This document shows positions 1 through 6,783 of a DNA stretch of 6,883 bases, piece after piece (position 1 is the first letter of the stretch; each line of letters opens with the position of its first letter). A program made the position numbers and the translations under genes. The stretch covers positions 1-6,883 of the forward strand of contig JAHEXO010000119.1 in NCBI GenBank assembly GCA_023252065.1, given 5' to 3'. The DNA comes from Nocardioides sp. Lineage in GTDB: Bacteria > Actinomycetota > Actinomycetes > Propionibacteriales > Nocardioidaceae. Below the pieces are notes generated by a model. That model had not been told where the DNA came from. It was given only the letters and a program-made list of their open reading frames with translations, and searched no databases.

Positions 1-2190
1 AAGCGGGCGGTCGAGCAGCGACTCAGGACCGGCGGCACCGGGCAGGCCGAGAAGCTGTGCAGGAAGTCCTACGGCCGGGTGGCCCAGACCGGGACCGACC
101 GGATCTTCGTCGTCCTGGCGGAGTTCGGTGACCGGCAGCACTCGCAGGTCCCGTCGGACCCGAGCGCCCAGCGCACCGAGGGGCCCCTGCACAACCAGAT
201 CCCGAAGCCCGACCGGACCAAGGACAACAGCACGCTCTGGCAGCCGAACTACGACCAGGCGCACTACCAGAACCTCTACTTCAACCGGATGAAGAGCTAC
301 TACCACGACCAGTCCTCCGGCCAGTACTCCATCAACGGCCAGGTGACCGACTGGGTCAAGGTGCCGTTCAACGAGGCGCGCTACGGCACCGACTCGTGCG
401 GCTCGATCGTGTGCTCCAACGTCTGGTACCTGGTGCGGGACGCCCTCTCGATCTGGGTCAAGGACCGGCTCGACGAGGGCATGACCGTGTCCCAGATCCG
501 GGCCTATCTGAAGCAGTTCGACCACCAGGACCGCTACGACTACGACCACGACGGCAACTTCCACGAGCCCGACGGGTACATCGACCACTTCCAGATCGTG
601 CACGCCGGCGGCGACGAGGCCGACGGCGACCCGGTCTACGGCGCCGATGCGATCTGGAGCCACCGAGGCAACGTCGGGCTCCACCCGCACGGCGTGGGCC
701 CGGGCCCGGCGATCGGCGGTGTCGACGTCGGTGAGGGCGGCACCAGCGACGGCGGCGCCACGGACGGCGGCGTCACGCTTCCCGACAACCCGACCGGCGT
801 GTGGGTCAACGACTACACGATGCAGCCGGAGAACGGCGGCCTGAGCGTCTTCGCGCACGAGTACGCCCACGACCTCGGGCTGCCCGACGAGTACGACACG
901 TCCGGCAACACCGGAGGAGCCGAGAACAGCACCGGCTTCTGGACGCTGATGAGCCAGTCCCGCGGGACTGGCGCCCACGACCCCGGGATCGGTGACCGGC
1001 CGATGCCCATGAGCGCCTGGGACAAGTTCCAGCTCGGCTGGCTCGACTACGACGTCGTCCAGTCCGGCCGCGCCTCGCAGCACGCGCTGCGACCGGGCGC
1101 GCGGGTCGACGGGTCACATCCGAACGGGCTGATCGTGATGCTGCCGGACAAGAAGGTGACGTTCCAGTACGGCGCCCCCTGCTCCGACTGTGGCGAGAAG
1201 TTCTTCTACAGCGACAAGGGAGACGACCTCAACAACACGATGACCCGTGACGTCGACGGCGGTGGTGCGCTGACGGCCAAGGTGCGCTACTCCATCGAGG
1301 AGGGCTGGGACTACGCGTTCCTGGAGGCCTCCAGCGACCACGGCGACACCTGGACCCCGGTCCCGACCAACGTCAGCTACGCCGGCGACGACCATAGCGG
1401 GTTCAACGGCAGCGGGGCCGGCATCTCCGGCACCTCCCACGGCGCGTGGGTGGACCTGACCGCGACGGTGCCCGACGGCACCACCACCCTGCGGTGGCGC
1501 TACGGGACCGATGGGGCGACCGCGCTGAGCGGCTTCCAGGTCGACAACATCACCCTCGACGGTCAGCTCATCGGGGGTGCCGAGACCGACGAGGAGGGCT
1601 GGGCGCTCAACGGGTTCGAGGCGGTGCACGCCGCGGAGACCAAGAAGTTCCTCAACGCCTACTTCGTCGACAACCGGCAGTACGTCGGGCGGGACACGTT
1701 GCTCCGCCACGTGTACAACTTCGGGTTCAAGAACACCGACAGGGTGGAGTTCTTCCGCTACAACCCCGGCGCGCTGATCAGCTACTGGGACACGTCGTAC
1801 TCCGACAACAACGTCGGCGACCACCCCGGCGGGGGCGAGATCCTGCCGGTCGACGCGCACCCGACCTTCACCCACGCGCCGGACGGCTCCATCCTCCGGC
1901 CGAGGTCGCTGTCCTACGACTCGACCTTCTCCACGAAGGCACGCGAGGCGCAGACGATCCACTACCAGGGTCAGCGGGTCACCCTGCCGGCGAAGAAGGC
2001 CGTGGCTCTCTTCAACGACAAGCTGGACTGGTGGTTCCCGCGTGACGAGCACACGGTGAGCACCCACCCGGGTCACTACCAGCCCGGTTGGTACAGCGTG
2101 GACGTGCCGAAGACCGGGACGACGATCCGCGTGGTCGACGTCAACCGGAAGTCCAAGGTGATGACGGTCCGCGTGGGCACCACCCGCTGA
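1..2190 (+). CDS. Secreted M6 metalloprotease, immune inhibitor A type (5' end missing)
   Basis: This is a zinc endopeptidase expected to act outside the cell on proteins. The frame is open from base 1, giving 729 residues before the TGA; the GTG at 79 is not a convincing start, because family-like propeptide sequence continues upstream of it. The signal peptide and most of the propeptide therefore lie outside the window. Numbering codons from base 1, FVVLAEFGD (about 36-44) opens the catalytic domain. The zinc site is H286-E287-Y-A-H290, continuing as DLGLPDEYD, and WTLM with Met317 resembles a Met-turn. A beta-sandwich (MAM-like) region spans about 392-530, ending in FQVDNITLDG, and a further C-terminal domain follows. 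There is no LPXTG sorting signal or terminal membrane helix, so a freely secreted enzyme is likely. Cysteine pairs at 133/138 and 394/397 suggest disulfides. A Gly-rich repeat lies at about 245-259. Family assignment is firm; the natural substrate is unknown. Confidence 0.93.
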   Translation, partial: KRAVEQRLRTGGTGQAEKLCRKSYGRVAQTGTDRIFVVLAEFGDRQHSQVPSDPSAQRTEGPLHNQIPKPDRTKDNSTLWQPNYDQAHYQNLYFNRMKSYYHDQSSGQYSINGQVTDWVKVPFNEARYGTDSCGSIVCSNVWYLVRDALSIWVKDRLDEGMTVSQIRAYLKQFDHQDRYDYDHDGNFHEPDGYIDHFQIVHAGGDEADGDPVYGADAIWSHRGNVGLHPHGVGPGPAIGGVDVGEGGTSDGGATDGGVTLPDNPTGVWVNDYTMQPENGGLSVFAHEYAHDLGLPDEYDTSGNTGGAENSTGFWTLMSQSRGTGAHDPGIGDRPMPMSAWDKFQLGWLDYDVVQSGRASQHALRPGARVDGSHPNGLIVMLPDKKVTFQYGAPCSDCGEKFFYSDKGDDLNNTMTRDVDGGGALTAKVRYSIEEGWDYAFLEASSDHGDTWTPVPTNVSYAGDDHSGFNGSGAGISGTSHGAWVDLTATVPDGTTTLRWRYGTDGATALSGFQVDNITLDGQLIGGAETDEEGWALNGFEAVHAAETKKFLNAYFVDNRQYVGRDTLLRHVYNFGFKNTDRVEFFRYNPGALISYWDTSYSDNNVGDHPGGGEILPVDAHPTFTHAPDGSILRPRSLSYDSTFSTKAREAQTIHYQGQRVTLPAKKAVALFNDKLDWWFPRDEHTVSTHPGHYQPGWYSVDVPKTGTTIRVVDVNRKSKVMTVRVGTTR
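733..777 (+). repeat. Three imperfect 15-base tandem repeats inside the M6 protease gene
   Basis: Three consecutive 15-base units encode EGGTS, DGGAT and DGGVT. The second and third units differ at one base (GCC versus GTC), while the first is more diverged. The block forms a Gly/Asp/Thr-rich linker about 27 residues before the HExxH helix. It probably makes a flexible surface loop and could vary in copy number between strains. Confidence 0.75.
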
Positions 2191-2204
2191 CCTGACACAC
2201 CGCT

Positions 2205-2240
2205 ACGTGCCCCGTCCCCGCTTGTGGGGACCGGGCACGT
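2205..2240 (+). terminator. Strong hairpin after the M6 protease gene
   Basis: A 15-base arm beginning ACGTGCCC (2205-2219) pairs with 2226-2240 across a six-base loop, GCTTGT, with a single C-C mismatch. It starts 14 bases after the protease stop codon. No T-run follows on the plus strand, which is common for actinobacterial terminator hairpins. The near-perfect symmetry means it would also fold in an antisense transcript. The position and stem strength support termination of the protease mRNA. Confidence 0.75.
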
Positions 2241-2247
2241 CGGCGAT

Positions 2248-2253
2248 TAGCCT
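2248..2253 (+). promoter_or_regulatory. Putative -10 box (TAGCCT) for a leaderless transcript
   Basis: TAGCCT fits the actinobacterial TANNNT -10 pattern. Its last T lies 7 bases before the A of ATG 2260, so the predicted transcription start coincides with the start codon. No Shine-Dalgarno sequence is visible in the 20 bases before the ATG, which supports leaderless translation. A -35 element is not clear: TTGTGG at 2222-2227, with a long 20-base spacer, is the best candidate and lies in the loop and descending arm of the upstream terminator hairpin. Confidence 0.5.
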
Positions 2254-2259
2254 GCGGTG

Positions 2260-3363
2260 ATGGCTCTGACGTGGCAGCAGGTTCTCGGGTGGCGCATGCA
2301 CCGTCAGCTGCTCGACCCGGTCGGCACCGGCTCGGTGGTCGACGTGGTCGAACGGCTGGGCGCCGTGCCGGCCTGGCCGGACCCGGCCATGGAGCTGGCG
2401 GTCGGAGCACGACGTACGGACGGCCGGACCGGCGACGCAGCACGTGCCCTCGCCGCCGGACACGTCGTCAAGGTGTGGGCCTTCCGGGGCGGGATGCAGC
2501 TGATGACTCCGCGGGACGCCGGCGCCTACCTGGCCGTACGGGCCTCCAGCCGGATGTGGGAGCTGCCGAGCTGGGTGAGCTTCTACGGGCTGGCCCCCGG
2601 CGACTGGCCCCGGTTCCGGGAGTACGTGCGCACCGCGCTGGCCGACGGTCCGCTCACGATCTCCGAGCTGACCGCCGCGTTCGGCCGGAGCAGCCGCTAC
2701 CGGCACCTCCGCGGCATCATCGACCAGGGCAACGAGACCCTGCTCAAGCCGCTGAGCTGGCAGGGCGACCTGGGCCTGGCACCCTCTCGGGACGGCGAGC
2801 TGACGTTCGTGCGGCTCGACGACGTACCCGGGTGGGCGGGGCTCCCAGATCTCGAGGACGCCGGTCCCGCGGTCGTGGCGGCGTACCTCCACACCTACGG
2901 GCCGGCCGACGAGGAACGGGTCCACGACTGGGTCGGCAAGGGGCTCGGGGCACGTCGCCCGGCAGTCACCCGCTGGCTGAGCCTGCTCGCCGACCGTCTC
3001 GAGACCGTGACGATCGAGGGCGACGACGTGCTGGCCCTCGCCGACGACCTCGACGAGCTGCGTACGACGCCCGCCTCCACCGCCGTCCGGCTGCTGCCGG
3101 GCCGCGACCCCTGGGTGATGGCTCCCGGCACGGCCGACACCCGCGTCGTACCGCCGTCGAGGCGTGAGCTCGTGAGCCGCTCGGCCCACATGGTCGTCGC
3201 CCGCGGCGCCCTGGCCGGGACCTGGCGGGTGCGGGACACGCGGCTGGAAGTCACCTGGTTCGAGGAGTCCGGCCGGGTGGCCCGCACCGGACTGGACACC
3301 GAGACGGCCCGGTTGTCGGCGTTCCTGGAGCGCCCGCTCGACCTCAGCGTGGAGGTCGGCTGA
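2260..3363 (+). CDS. Winged-helix DNA-binding protein, HTH_42 (AlkZ/YcaQ-like) family
   Basis: This is a 367-residue soluble protein of the HTH_42 (PF06224) superfamily, whose studied members (AlkZ, YcaQ) are DNA glycosylases that unhook interstrand crosslinks or remove bulky alkylated bases; most actinobacterial members are uncharacterised. Visible family landmarks are the start MALTWQQVLGWRMHRQLL, MELAVGAR (about 43-50), VVKVWAFRGGMQLMTP (about 68-83), the core LLKPLSWQGDLG (about 161-172), and a C-terminal beta region with WRVRDTRLEVTWFEESG. The catalytic Gln-x-Gln of AlkZ aligns by eye with P37-A38-W39 (bases 2368-2376), so glycosylase activity is doubtful. ATG 2260 is preferred over the adjacent GTG 2257 because the -10 box places the transcript start at 2260. 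The gene stands alone between a terminator hairpin and a 116-base gap. Family confidence is high; function is unknown. Confidence 0.87.
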   Translation: MALTWQQVLGWRMHRQLLDPVGTGSVVDVVERLGAVPAWPDPAMELAVGARRTDGRTGDAARALAAGHVVKVWAFRGGMQLMTPRDAGAYLAVRASSRMWELPSWVSFYGLAPGDWPRFREYVRTALADGPLTISELTAAFGRSSRYRHLRGIIDQGNETLLKPLSWQGDLGLAPSRDGELTFVRLDDVPGWAGLPDLEDAGPAVVAAYLHTYGPADEERVHDWVGKGLGARRPAVTRWLSLLADRLETVTIEGDDVLALADDLDELRTTPASTAVRLLPGRDPWVMAPGTADTRVVPPSRRELVSRSAHMVVARGALAGTWRVRDTRLEVTWFEESGRVARTGLDTETARLSAFLERPLDLSVEVG

Positions 3364-3479
3364 CCCACACCCCTCGGGGTGGGAGTGCGCACCCGTGCCT
3401 CGGGTACGGAACGAGAGCGACGGTCGGCCCGACCCCGGGCACGGAGGCCGCTCGCAACCCGAACTCCTGGAGGCACCAC
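3364..3479. other. 116-base intergenic region with small dyads
   Basis: Three small dyads lie between the HTH_42 stop and the DUF4383 start: an imperfect hairpin at 3365-3383 (CACCC/GGGTG core, CTCG loop), ACCCG/CGGGT at 3391-3405, and GGTCG/CGACC at 3422-3434. The first begins two bases after the HTH_42 stop and could be a weak terminator. No -10/-35 pair stands out, so whether the downstream gene has its own promoter is unresolved. Confidence 0.4.
3469..3473 (+). promoter_or_regulatory. Ribosome binding site for the DUF4383 gene
   Basis: GGAGG stands six bases before ATG 3480. This is a strong Shine-Dalgarno sequence that fixes the start. It contrasts with the HTH_42 gene upstream, which has none. 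Confidence 0.8.
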
Positions 3480-3938
3480 ATGGACACGTCCACCACCACC
3501 GCGACCCGGCGCCGGGCGCCGGTCGAGCTCGCAGCGACCGTCGTCGGCGCCGTGTTCCTGGTCGTGGGGATCCTGGGCTTCATCCCGGGCATCACCACCG
3601 ACTACTTCCAGATGACCTTCGCGGGGCACGACTCCGGCGCCATGCTGCTCGGCATCTTCATGGTCTCGGTCCTGCACAACATCGTGCACCTGCTCTTCGG
3701 CATCGCCGGGCTCGCGCTCGGACGCACGCGCGACGGCGCCCGCACCTACCTGCTCGGCGGCGGTGTCGTCTACCTCGTGCTCTGGGTCTACGGCCTGGTC
3801 GTCGACCACCACAGCGGCGCCAACTTCGTGCCGGTCAACAACGCCGACGACTGGCTGCACCTCCTGCTCGGCCTCGGCATGGTCGCCCTCGGTGTCGTGC
3901 TCACCCGCGGTACCCGGACCAGCAGCTCCTCGCGCTAG
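3480..3938 (+). CDS. DUF4383 family four-helix membrane protein
   Basis: This is a 152-residue integral membrane protein of unknown function. Four hydrophobic segments are visible at about 16-36, 54-80, 88-108 and 123-142, with an Arg-rich N-terminus (TRRRAP) and a short Ser-rich C-terminus. Conserved-looking features are GFIPGITT (33-40), the helix-2 signature SVLHNIVHLLFG (63-74), YLVLWVYG (98-105) and NADDWLH (121-127). These match actinobacterial DUF4383 proteins in both order and length. The conserved His and Asp residues at membrane edges could bind a ligand or metal, but no activity is known. It ends only 27 bases from the stop of the convergent LysR gene. That gap holds just a 4-bp dyad (CCCG/CGGG, 3951-3961), so transcripts from the two sides may overlap. 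Confidence 0.87.
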   Translation: MDTSTTTATRRRAPVELAATVVGAVFLVVGILGFIPGITTDYFQMTFAGHDSGAMLLGIFMVSVLHNIVHLLFGIAGLALGRTRDGARTYLLGGGVVYLVLWVYGLVVDHHSGANFVPVNNADDWLHLLLGLGMVALGVVLTRGTRTSSSSR

Positions 3939-3965
3939 TTCCGTCCTGACCCCGGCTCGGGCCGC

Positions 3966-4979
3966 TCAGAGGCTCTCCGACGCCTCGGCCCGGACCGCGG
4001 TCGGGTCGTCCTCACCCAAGGCCTCCTCGCGAACCGGCTCGTCGGCGGGCAGCCAAGGCGGCGCGTGGTCGGTGGGCAGCACGAGCCAGCCACGCGCAGC
4101 CGAGAGCTGCAGGGCGACCGTCAGGAAGTCCGCGGTGGCCACGCTGGTGTCGTCGGCGCGCCAGACCAGCGACCACGGGTAGTAGGGCTGGCACTCGCGA
4201 GGACGGCGGACCCGGATCCCCGCGGCGGCGTATCGCTGGGCGTAGCTGAAGAAGTCGAGGTGGCGTGACGTCGGACCCAATCTCCTGACGTGGGCCAGGC
4301 AGTGGCTGAACGCCCCGGGCGTGCCGAGCCAGGTCATCGCGATCCCGAGCTCCTGCTCGAGGGCGGACAGGTAGGTGCCGTAGGCGTTGTAGGAGCCCGA
4401 CTCCACGGAGTCCCCGAAGACTGCCAGGGGCTGGTCCACCAGCGACGCCGTGGCGTCCGAGGGTTCGTCGGTCCCCCCGACCACCACCAAGGGCTCCAGT
4501 CGCAGCAGTCGGTGCCGCCAGCCGTGAGGGTGGTCGCGGACCAGGCCGGGGGTCACCCGGACGATGCCGACGTCCAGCCGGTTCTCAAGCACGGCCGTCA
4601 GCTGGGCGAAGCTGTCGAGGGCGTGCTCGAGCATCGGCACCCCGGGGTGGGCCTGGGCGAACGCGTCACACACGTCACGACTGGTCGACAGCTCGAAGAT
4701 GTGCGCCAGCCGGATGCCCTCCGGACGCACGGGGCGCTGCATGCGCTCGGCGATCTCCAGCAGCCGCCGGCCCTCGTCGTAGAAGCGCTGGCCGCGAACC
4801 GTGAGCGCGACCCGTCGGCTGTCCCGCACGAGCAGGGGTTCACCGAGCTGTCCCTCCAGCTTGCGGATCTGCTTGGAGAGGGCCGGCTGGCTGACGTACA
4901 GCCGGGCGGCGGCGCGACCGAAGTGCAGCTCGTCGGCGACCGCCACGAAGTAGCGCACCAGGCGCAGGTCGAGGTCCAC
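3966..4979 (-). CDS. LysR-type transcriptional regulator
   Basis: This is a 337-residue DNA-binding regulator. The N-terminal winged helix is typical: MDLDLRLVRYFVAVADELHF, then GRAAARLYVSQPALSKQIRK (21-40) and LEGQLGEPLLVRDSR. A linker helix and a periplasmic-binding-like effector domain follow (about 90-300), with the family-style LENRLDVGIVR. The C-terminus is an acidic tail, slightly long for the family. Frame-compatible GTG codons occur at 4988, 4985 and 4979. GTG 4979 is chosen because GGAGG (4993-4989) is then nine bases upstream and the protein begins with the usual MDLDLRLVRYF; at 4988 the GGAGG would abut the start. It is divergent from the hydrolase-SDR operon, which is its most likely target, and LysR proteins usually also repress their own gene. 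The effector cannot be deduced. Confidence 0.93.
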   Translation of the reverse strand: MDLDLRLVRYFVAVADELHFGRAAARLYVSQPALSKQIRKLEGQLGEPLLVRDSRRVALTVRGQRFYDEGRRLLEIAERMQRPVRPEGIRLAHIFELSTSRDVCDAFAQAHPGVPMLEHALDSFAQLTAVLENRLDVGIVRVTPGLVRDHPHGWRHRLLRLEPLVVVGGTDEPSDATASLVDQPLAVFGDSVESGSYNAYGTYLSALEQELGIAMTWLGTPGAFSHCLAHVRRLGPTSRHLDFFSYAQRYAAAGIRVRRPRECQPYYPWSLVWRADDTSVATADFLTVALQLSAARGWLVLPTDHAPPWLPADEPVREEALGEDDPTAVRAEASESL

Positions 4980-5163
4980 TCCCACCACCCTCCGCGAGCG
5001 AGGTCGGGCCCGCCCTGCTGCCCACGCTAGTGATGCGCGAGCGGGCTTGGGAACGACGTGGCGGTTATGGATCGGGTCCGAACAGGTATTGGCCGTCGGC
5101 CGGGACGCGGGTGTGTCCTGGAGGAGCGCTCACCGACCACCCGACTTCCGAGAGGCGCCCACC
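4980..5163. promoter_or_regulatory. Divergent control region between the LysR gene and the hydrolase operon
   Basis: This non-coding stretch separates two divergent genes and should hold both promoters and the LysR operator. On the minus strand, TTCCCA (5053-5048) and TAGCGT (5029-5024), 18 bases apart, form a plausible promoter for the regulator. On the plus strand no good -10/-35 pair was found. Candidate operator elements are TCGG-GT-CCGA (5072-5081), overlapping a T-N11-A spacing (T5072 to A5084), and GGCC-GTC-GGCC (5091-5101). The locally AT-richer patch around 5064-5090 is the likeliest LysR-binding or promoter-melting area. A GGAGGAG at 5120-5126 has no start codon at a useful distance. 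Confidence 0.5.
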
Positions 5164-5964
5164 ATGCCATCGAGCCCCACCCCCGTCGTCTTCATCCACG
5201 GCCTCTGGCTGCACGCCACCAGCTGGGGCCCCTGGGTCGACCTGTTCAAGGAGGCCGGCTACGAGCCGACCGCACCCGGCTGGCCGAACGAGCCCCGCAC
5301 CGTGGCGGCGGCCCGCGAGCAACCCGACGCCGTGGCCGGGATCGGGATCGACGAGGCCGCCCAGCACTTCGCCTCGATCATCGAGCAGCTCGACGCTCCC
5401 CCGGTGCTCGTGGGGCACTCGTTCGGCGGCATGCTCGCCGAGAAGCTGCTCGGCGAGGGCCGCGCGGCCGCGGCCGTCGCGATCGACCCCGCGCAGATCA
5501 AGGGAGTGCTGCCCCTGCCGCTCGCCCAGCTGCGCGCCGGCCTCCCCGCGCTGGGCAACCCGGCCAACCGCAACCGCGCCGTCTCCCTGACCAGCAAGGA
5601 GTTCCGCTTCGGCTTCGGCAACGCGCTCACCCCGGAGGAGTCCGACGAGCTCTTCGAAGCGTGGACCATCCCCTCGCCCGCACGGCCGCTGTTCCAGGCG
5701 GCGGCCGCCAACTTCAGCCTGCACTCCCCGGCCTCGGTCGAGACCGGCAACCAGGACCGCGGACCTCTGCTGCTGATCTCGGGGCTCGAGGACCACACCG
5801 TGCCGGACGTGGTCACCCGGTCGACCCTCAAGCAGTACCGCAAGTCGACCGCCGTCACCGAGCTGAAGCAGTTCGAGGGGCGCGGTCACTCCCTGACGAT
5901 CGACCACGGCTGGCGCGAGGTGGCCGAAGCGGTCCTGGAGTGGCTCGCGAAGCAAGGGCTGTGA
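5164..5964 (+). CDS. Alpha/beta hydrolase
   Basis: This is a 266-residue cytoplasmic serine hydrolase, probably an esterase or lactonase-like enzyme; the substrate is unknown. The fold's landmarks are all present. VVFIHGLW (8-15) is the oxyanion-hole strand, and GHSFGG (84-89) is the nucleophile elbow with Ser86. GLEDHTVP carries the likely acid, Asp210, and GRGHSLTID carries the likely catalytic His242. A cap region lies between about 115 and 190. ATG 5164 is chosen because GAGAGG (5150-5155) precedes it by eight bases and the first beta-strand begins seven residues in, as usual. The open frame extends back to a TTG at 5047, but that stretch looks non-coding. It is the first gene of an operon, with its stop only four bases before the SDR start. 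It is probably controlled by the divergent LysR regulator. Confidence 0.92.
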   Translation: MPSSPTPVVFIHGLWLHATSWGPWVDLFKEAGYEPTAPGWPNEPRTVAAAREQPDAVAGIGIDEAAQHFASIIEQLDAPPVLVGHSFGGMLAEKLLGEGRAAAAVAIDPAQIKGVLPLPLAQLRAGLPALGNPANRNRAVSLTSKEFRFGFGNALTPEESDELFEAWTIPSPARPLFQAAAANFSLHSPASVETGNQDRGPLLLISGLEDHTVPDVVTRSTLKQYRKSTAVTELKQFEGRGHSLTIDHGWREVAEAVLEWLAKQGL

Positions 5965-5968
5965 GGTC

Positions 5969-6757
5969 ATGGACCTCGGGCTCGACGGCTCCGTCGCCGT
6001 CATCACCGGCGCCAGCAAGGGGATCGGGCTGGCGATCACGCGCGCACTCGTGGCGGAGGGGGCGTACGTCGTCGCCGGCGCCCGCGATCCCTCCGACGAG
6101 CTGAGGGAGGTCGTCGACTCCGGCCACGCGGACTTCGTGGAGGTGGACCTCGGCGTTCCCGAGGGGCCGGCCGACCTGGTCGCCGCCGCCCTGTCGCGGC
6201 ACCAGCGGATCGACGTACTGGTGAACAACGTCGGCGCCGCGGCTCCCCGCACCGAGGGCTTCCTGGCCGTCACCGACGACCAGTGGCTCTTCTCGATCAC
6301 GCTGAACCTGATGGCCGCGGTGCGCACGACGCGGGCGGCGCTGGTGCCGATGCTGGCAGCCGGCAAGGGCTCGATCGTGACCACCAGCTCGGTCAACGCC
6401 TTCCTCCCGGACCCGGCCGTCATCGACTACAGCGCGGCCAAGGCGGCCCTGTCCAACTTCTGCAAGTCGCTCTCCAAGGAGGTCGGGCCGCGCGGCATCC
6501 GGGTCAACACCATCAGTCCCGGGCCGGTCGCCACCGACCTCTGGCTCGGCCCGGACGGCGTGGCCGCGTCGGTGGGGCGAGCGACCTCGGCCGATCCCGC
6601 TGCGGTCGCCGCCGGCGCCGCGGCGCAGAGCGTCACCGGCCGGTTCACCACGCCCGACGAGGTCGGCCACCTGGTCGCGTTCCTCGCGGGCGACGCCTCC
6701 GCCAACATCACCGGCGCCGACTTCACCATCGACGGCGGCCTGATCACCACCCTCTGA
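5969..6757 (+). CDS. Short-chain dehydrogenase/reductase (SDR)
   Basis: This is a 262-residue classical SDR, an NAD(P)-dependent oxidoreductase acting on an alcohol or carbonyl substrate that cannot be identified here. The Rossmann motif TGASKGIG lies at 13-20 and the NNVG motif at 86-89. Asn113, Ser141, Tyr154 and Lys158 (YSAAK) form the catalytic tetrad with normal spacing, and SPGPVATD follows at 183-190. GARD with Arg39 at the end of the second strand, together with Lys17, suggests NADP(H), though this is inference. The C-terminus ends FTIDGG, as in FabG-like enzymes; a FabG role is unlikely given the context and the lack of fatty-acid genes. The start lies four bases after the hydrolase stop, and GAGG (5963-5966) overlaps that stop, so translation is probably coupled. 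The two enzymes may act in succession on one compound. Confidence 0.93.
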   Translation: MDLGLDGSVAVITGASKGIGLAITRALVAEGAYVVAGARDPSDELREVVDSGHADFVEVDLGVPEGPADLVAAALSRHQRIDVLVNNVGAAAPRTEGFLAVTDDQWLFSITLNLMAAVRTTRAALVPMLAAGKGSIVTTSSVNAFLPDPAVIDYSAAKAALSNFCKSLSKEVGPRGIRVNTISPGPVATDLWLGPDGVAASVGRATSADPAAVAAGAAAQSVTGRFTTPDEVGHLVAFLAGDASANITGADFTIDGGLITTL

Positions 6758-6771
6758 CCACCACGCCTCAC

Positions 6772-6776
6772 AGGAG
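6772..6776 (+). promoter_or_regulatory. Ribosome binding site for the last gene
   Basis: AGGAG stands seven bases before ATG 6784. Together with the 26-base gap after the SDR stop and the absence of a hairpin terminator, it supports a third operon gene starting here. Confidence 0.7.
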
Positions 6777-6783
6777 ACCTCCC

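Noticed and set aside
1114..2076. A 320-codon minus-strand frame opposite the M6 protease
   Set aside because: It is a shadow of the protease codons, with a Val/Arg/Gly-rich translation and no recognisable domain.
2203..3189. A 328-codon minus-strand frame opposite the HTH_42 gene
   Set aside because: It is antisense to a recognised protein, its translation resembles no family, and it runs through the terminator hairpin.
3408..3434. GGAAC at 3408-3412 as an ECF sigma -35 element before the DUF4383 gene
   Set aside because: No matching GTT or CGTC -10 element occurs at the required 16-18 base spacing.
2895..3860. A 321-codon minus-strand frame spanning two genes and the gap between them
   Set aside because: It covers the HTH_42 and DUF4383 genes in antisense and has no domain signature or ribosome binding site support.
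5047..5163. An extended N-terminus of the hydrolase from TTG 5047
   Set aside because: The extra 39 residues have no hydrolase homology, TTG 5047 has no good ribosome binding site, and ATG 5164 has GAGAGG at eight bases and gives the standard N-terminus.
5065..6423. A 452-codon open frame on the minus strand opposite the hydrolase and SDR genes
   Set aside because: It is antisense to two well-supported enzymes, has low-complexity Arg/Gly/Val-rich content and no family landmarks. Long antisense frames are expected in DNA this GC-rich.
6773..6782. GGAG-AC-CTCC dyad over the last ribosome binding site as a regulatory hairpin
   Set aside because: The two-base gap is too short for a stable loop; at most three pairs would form, too weak to hide the site.
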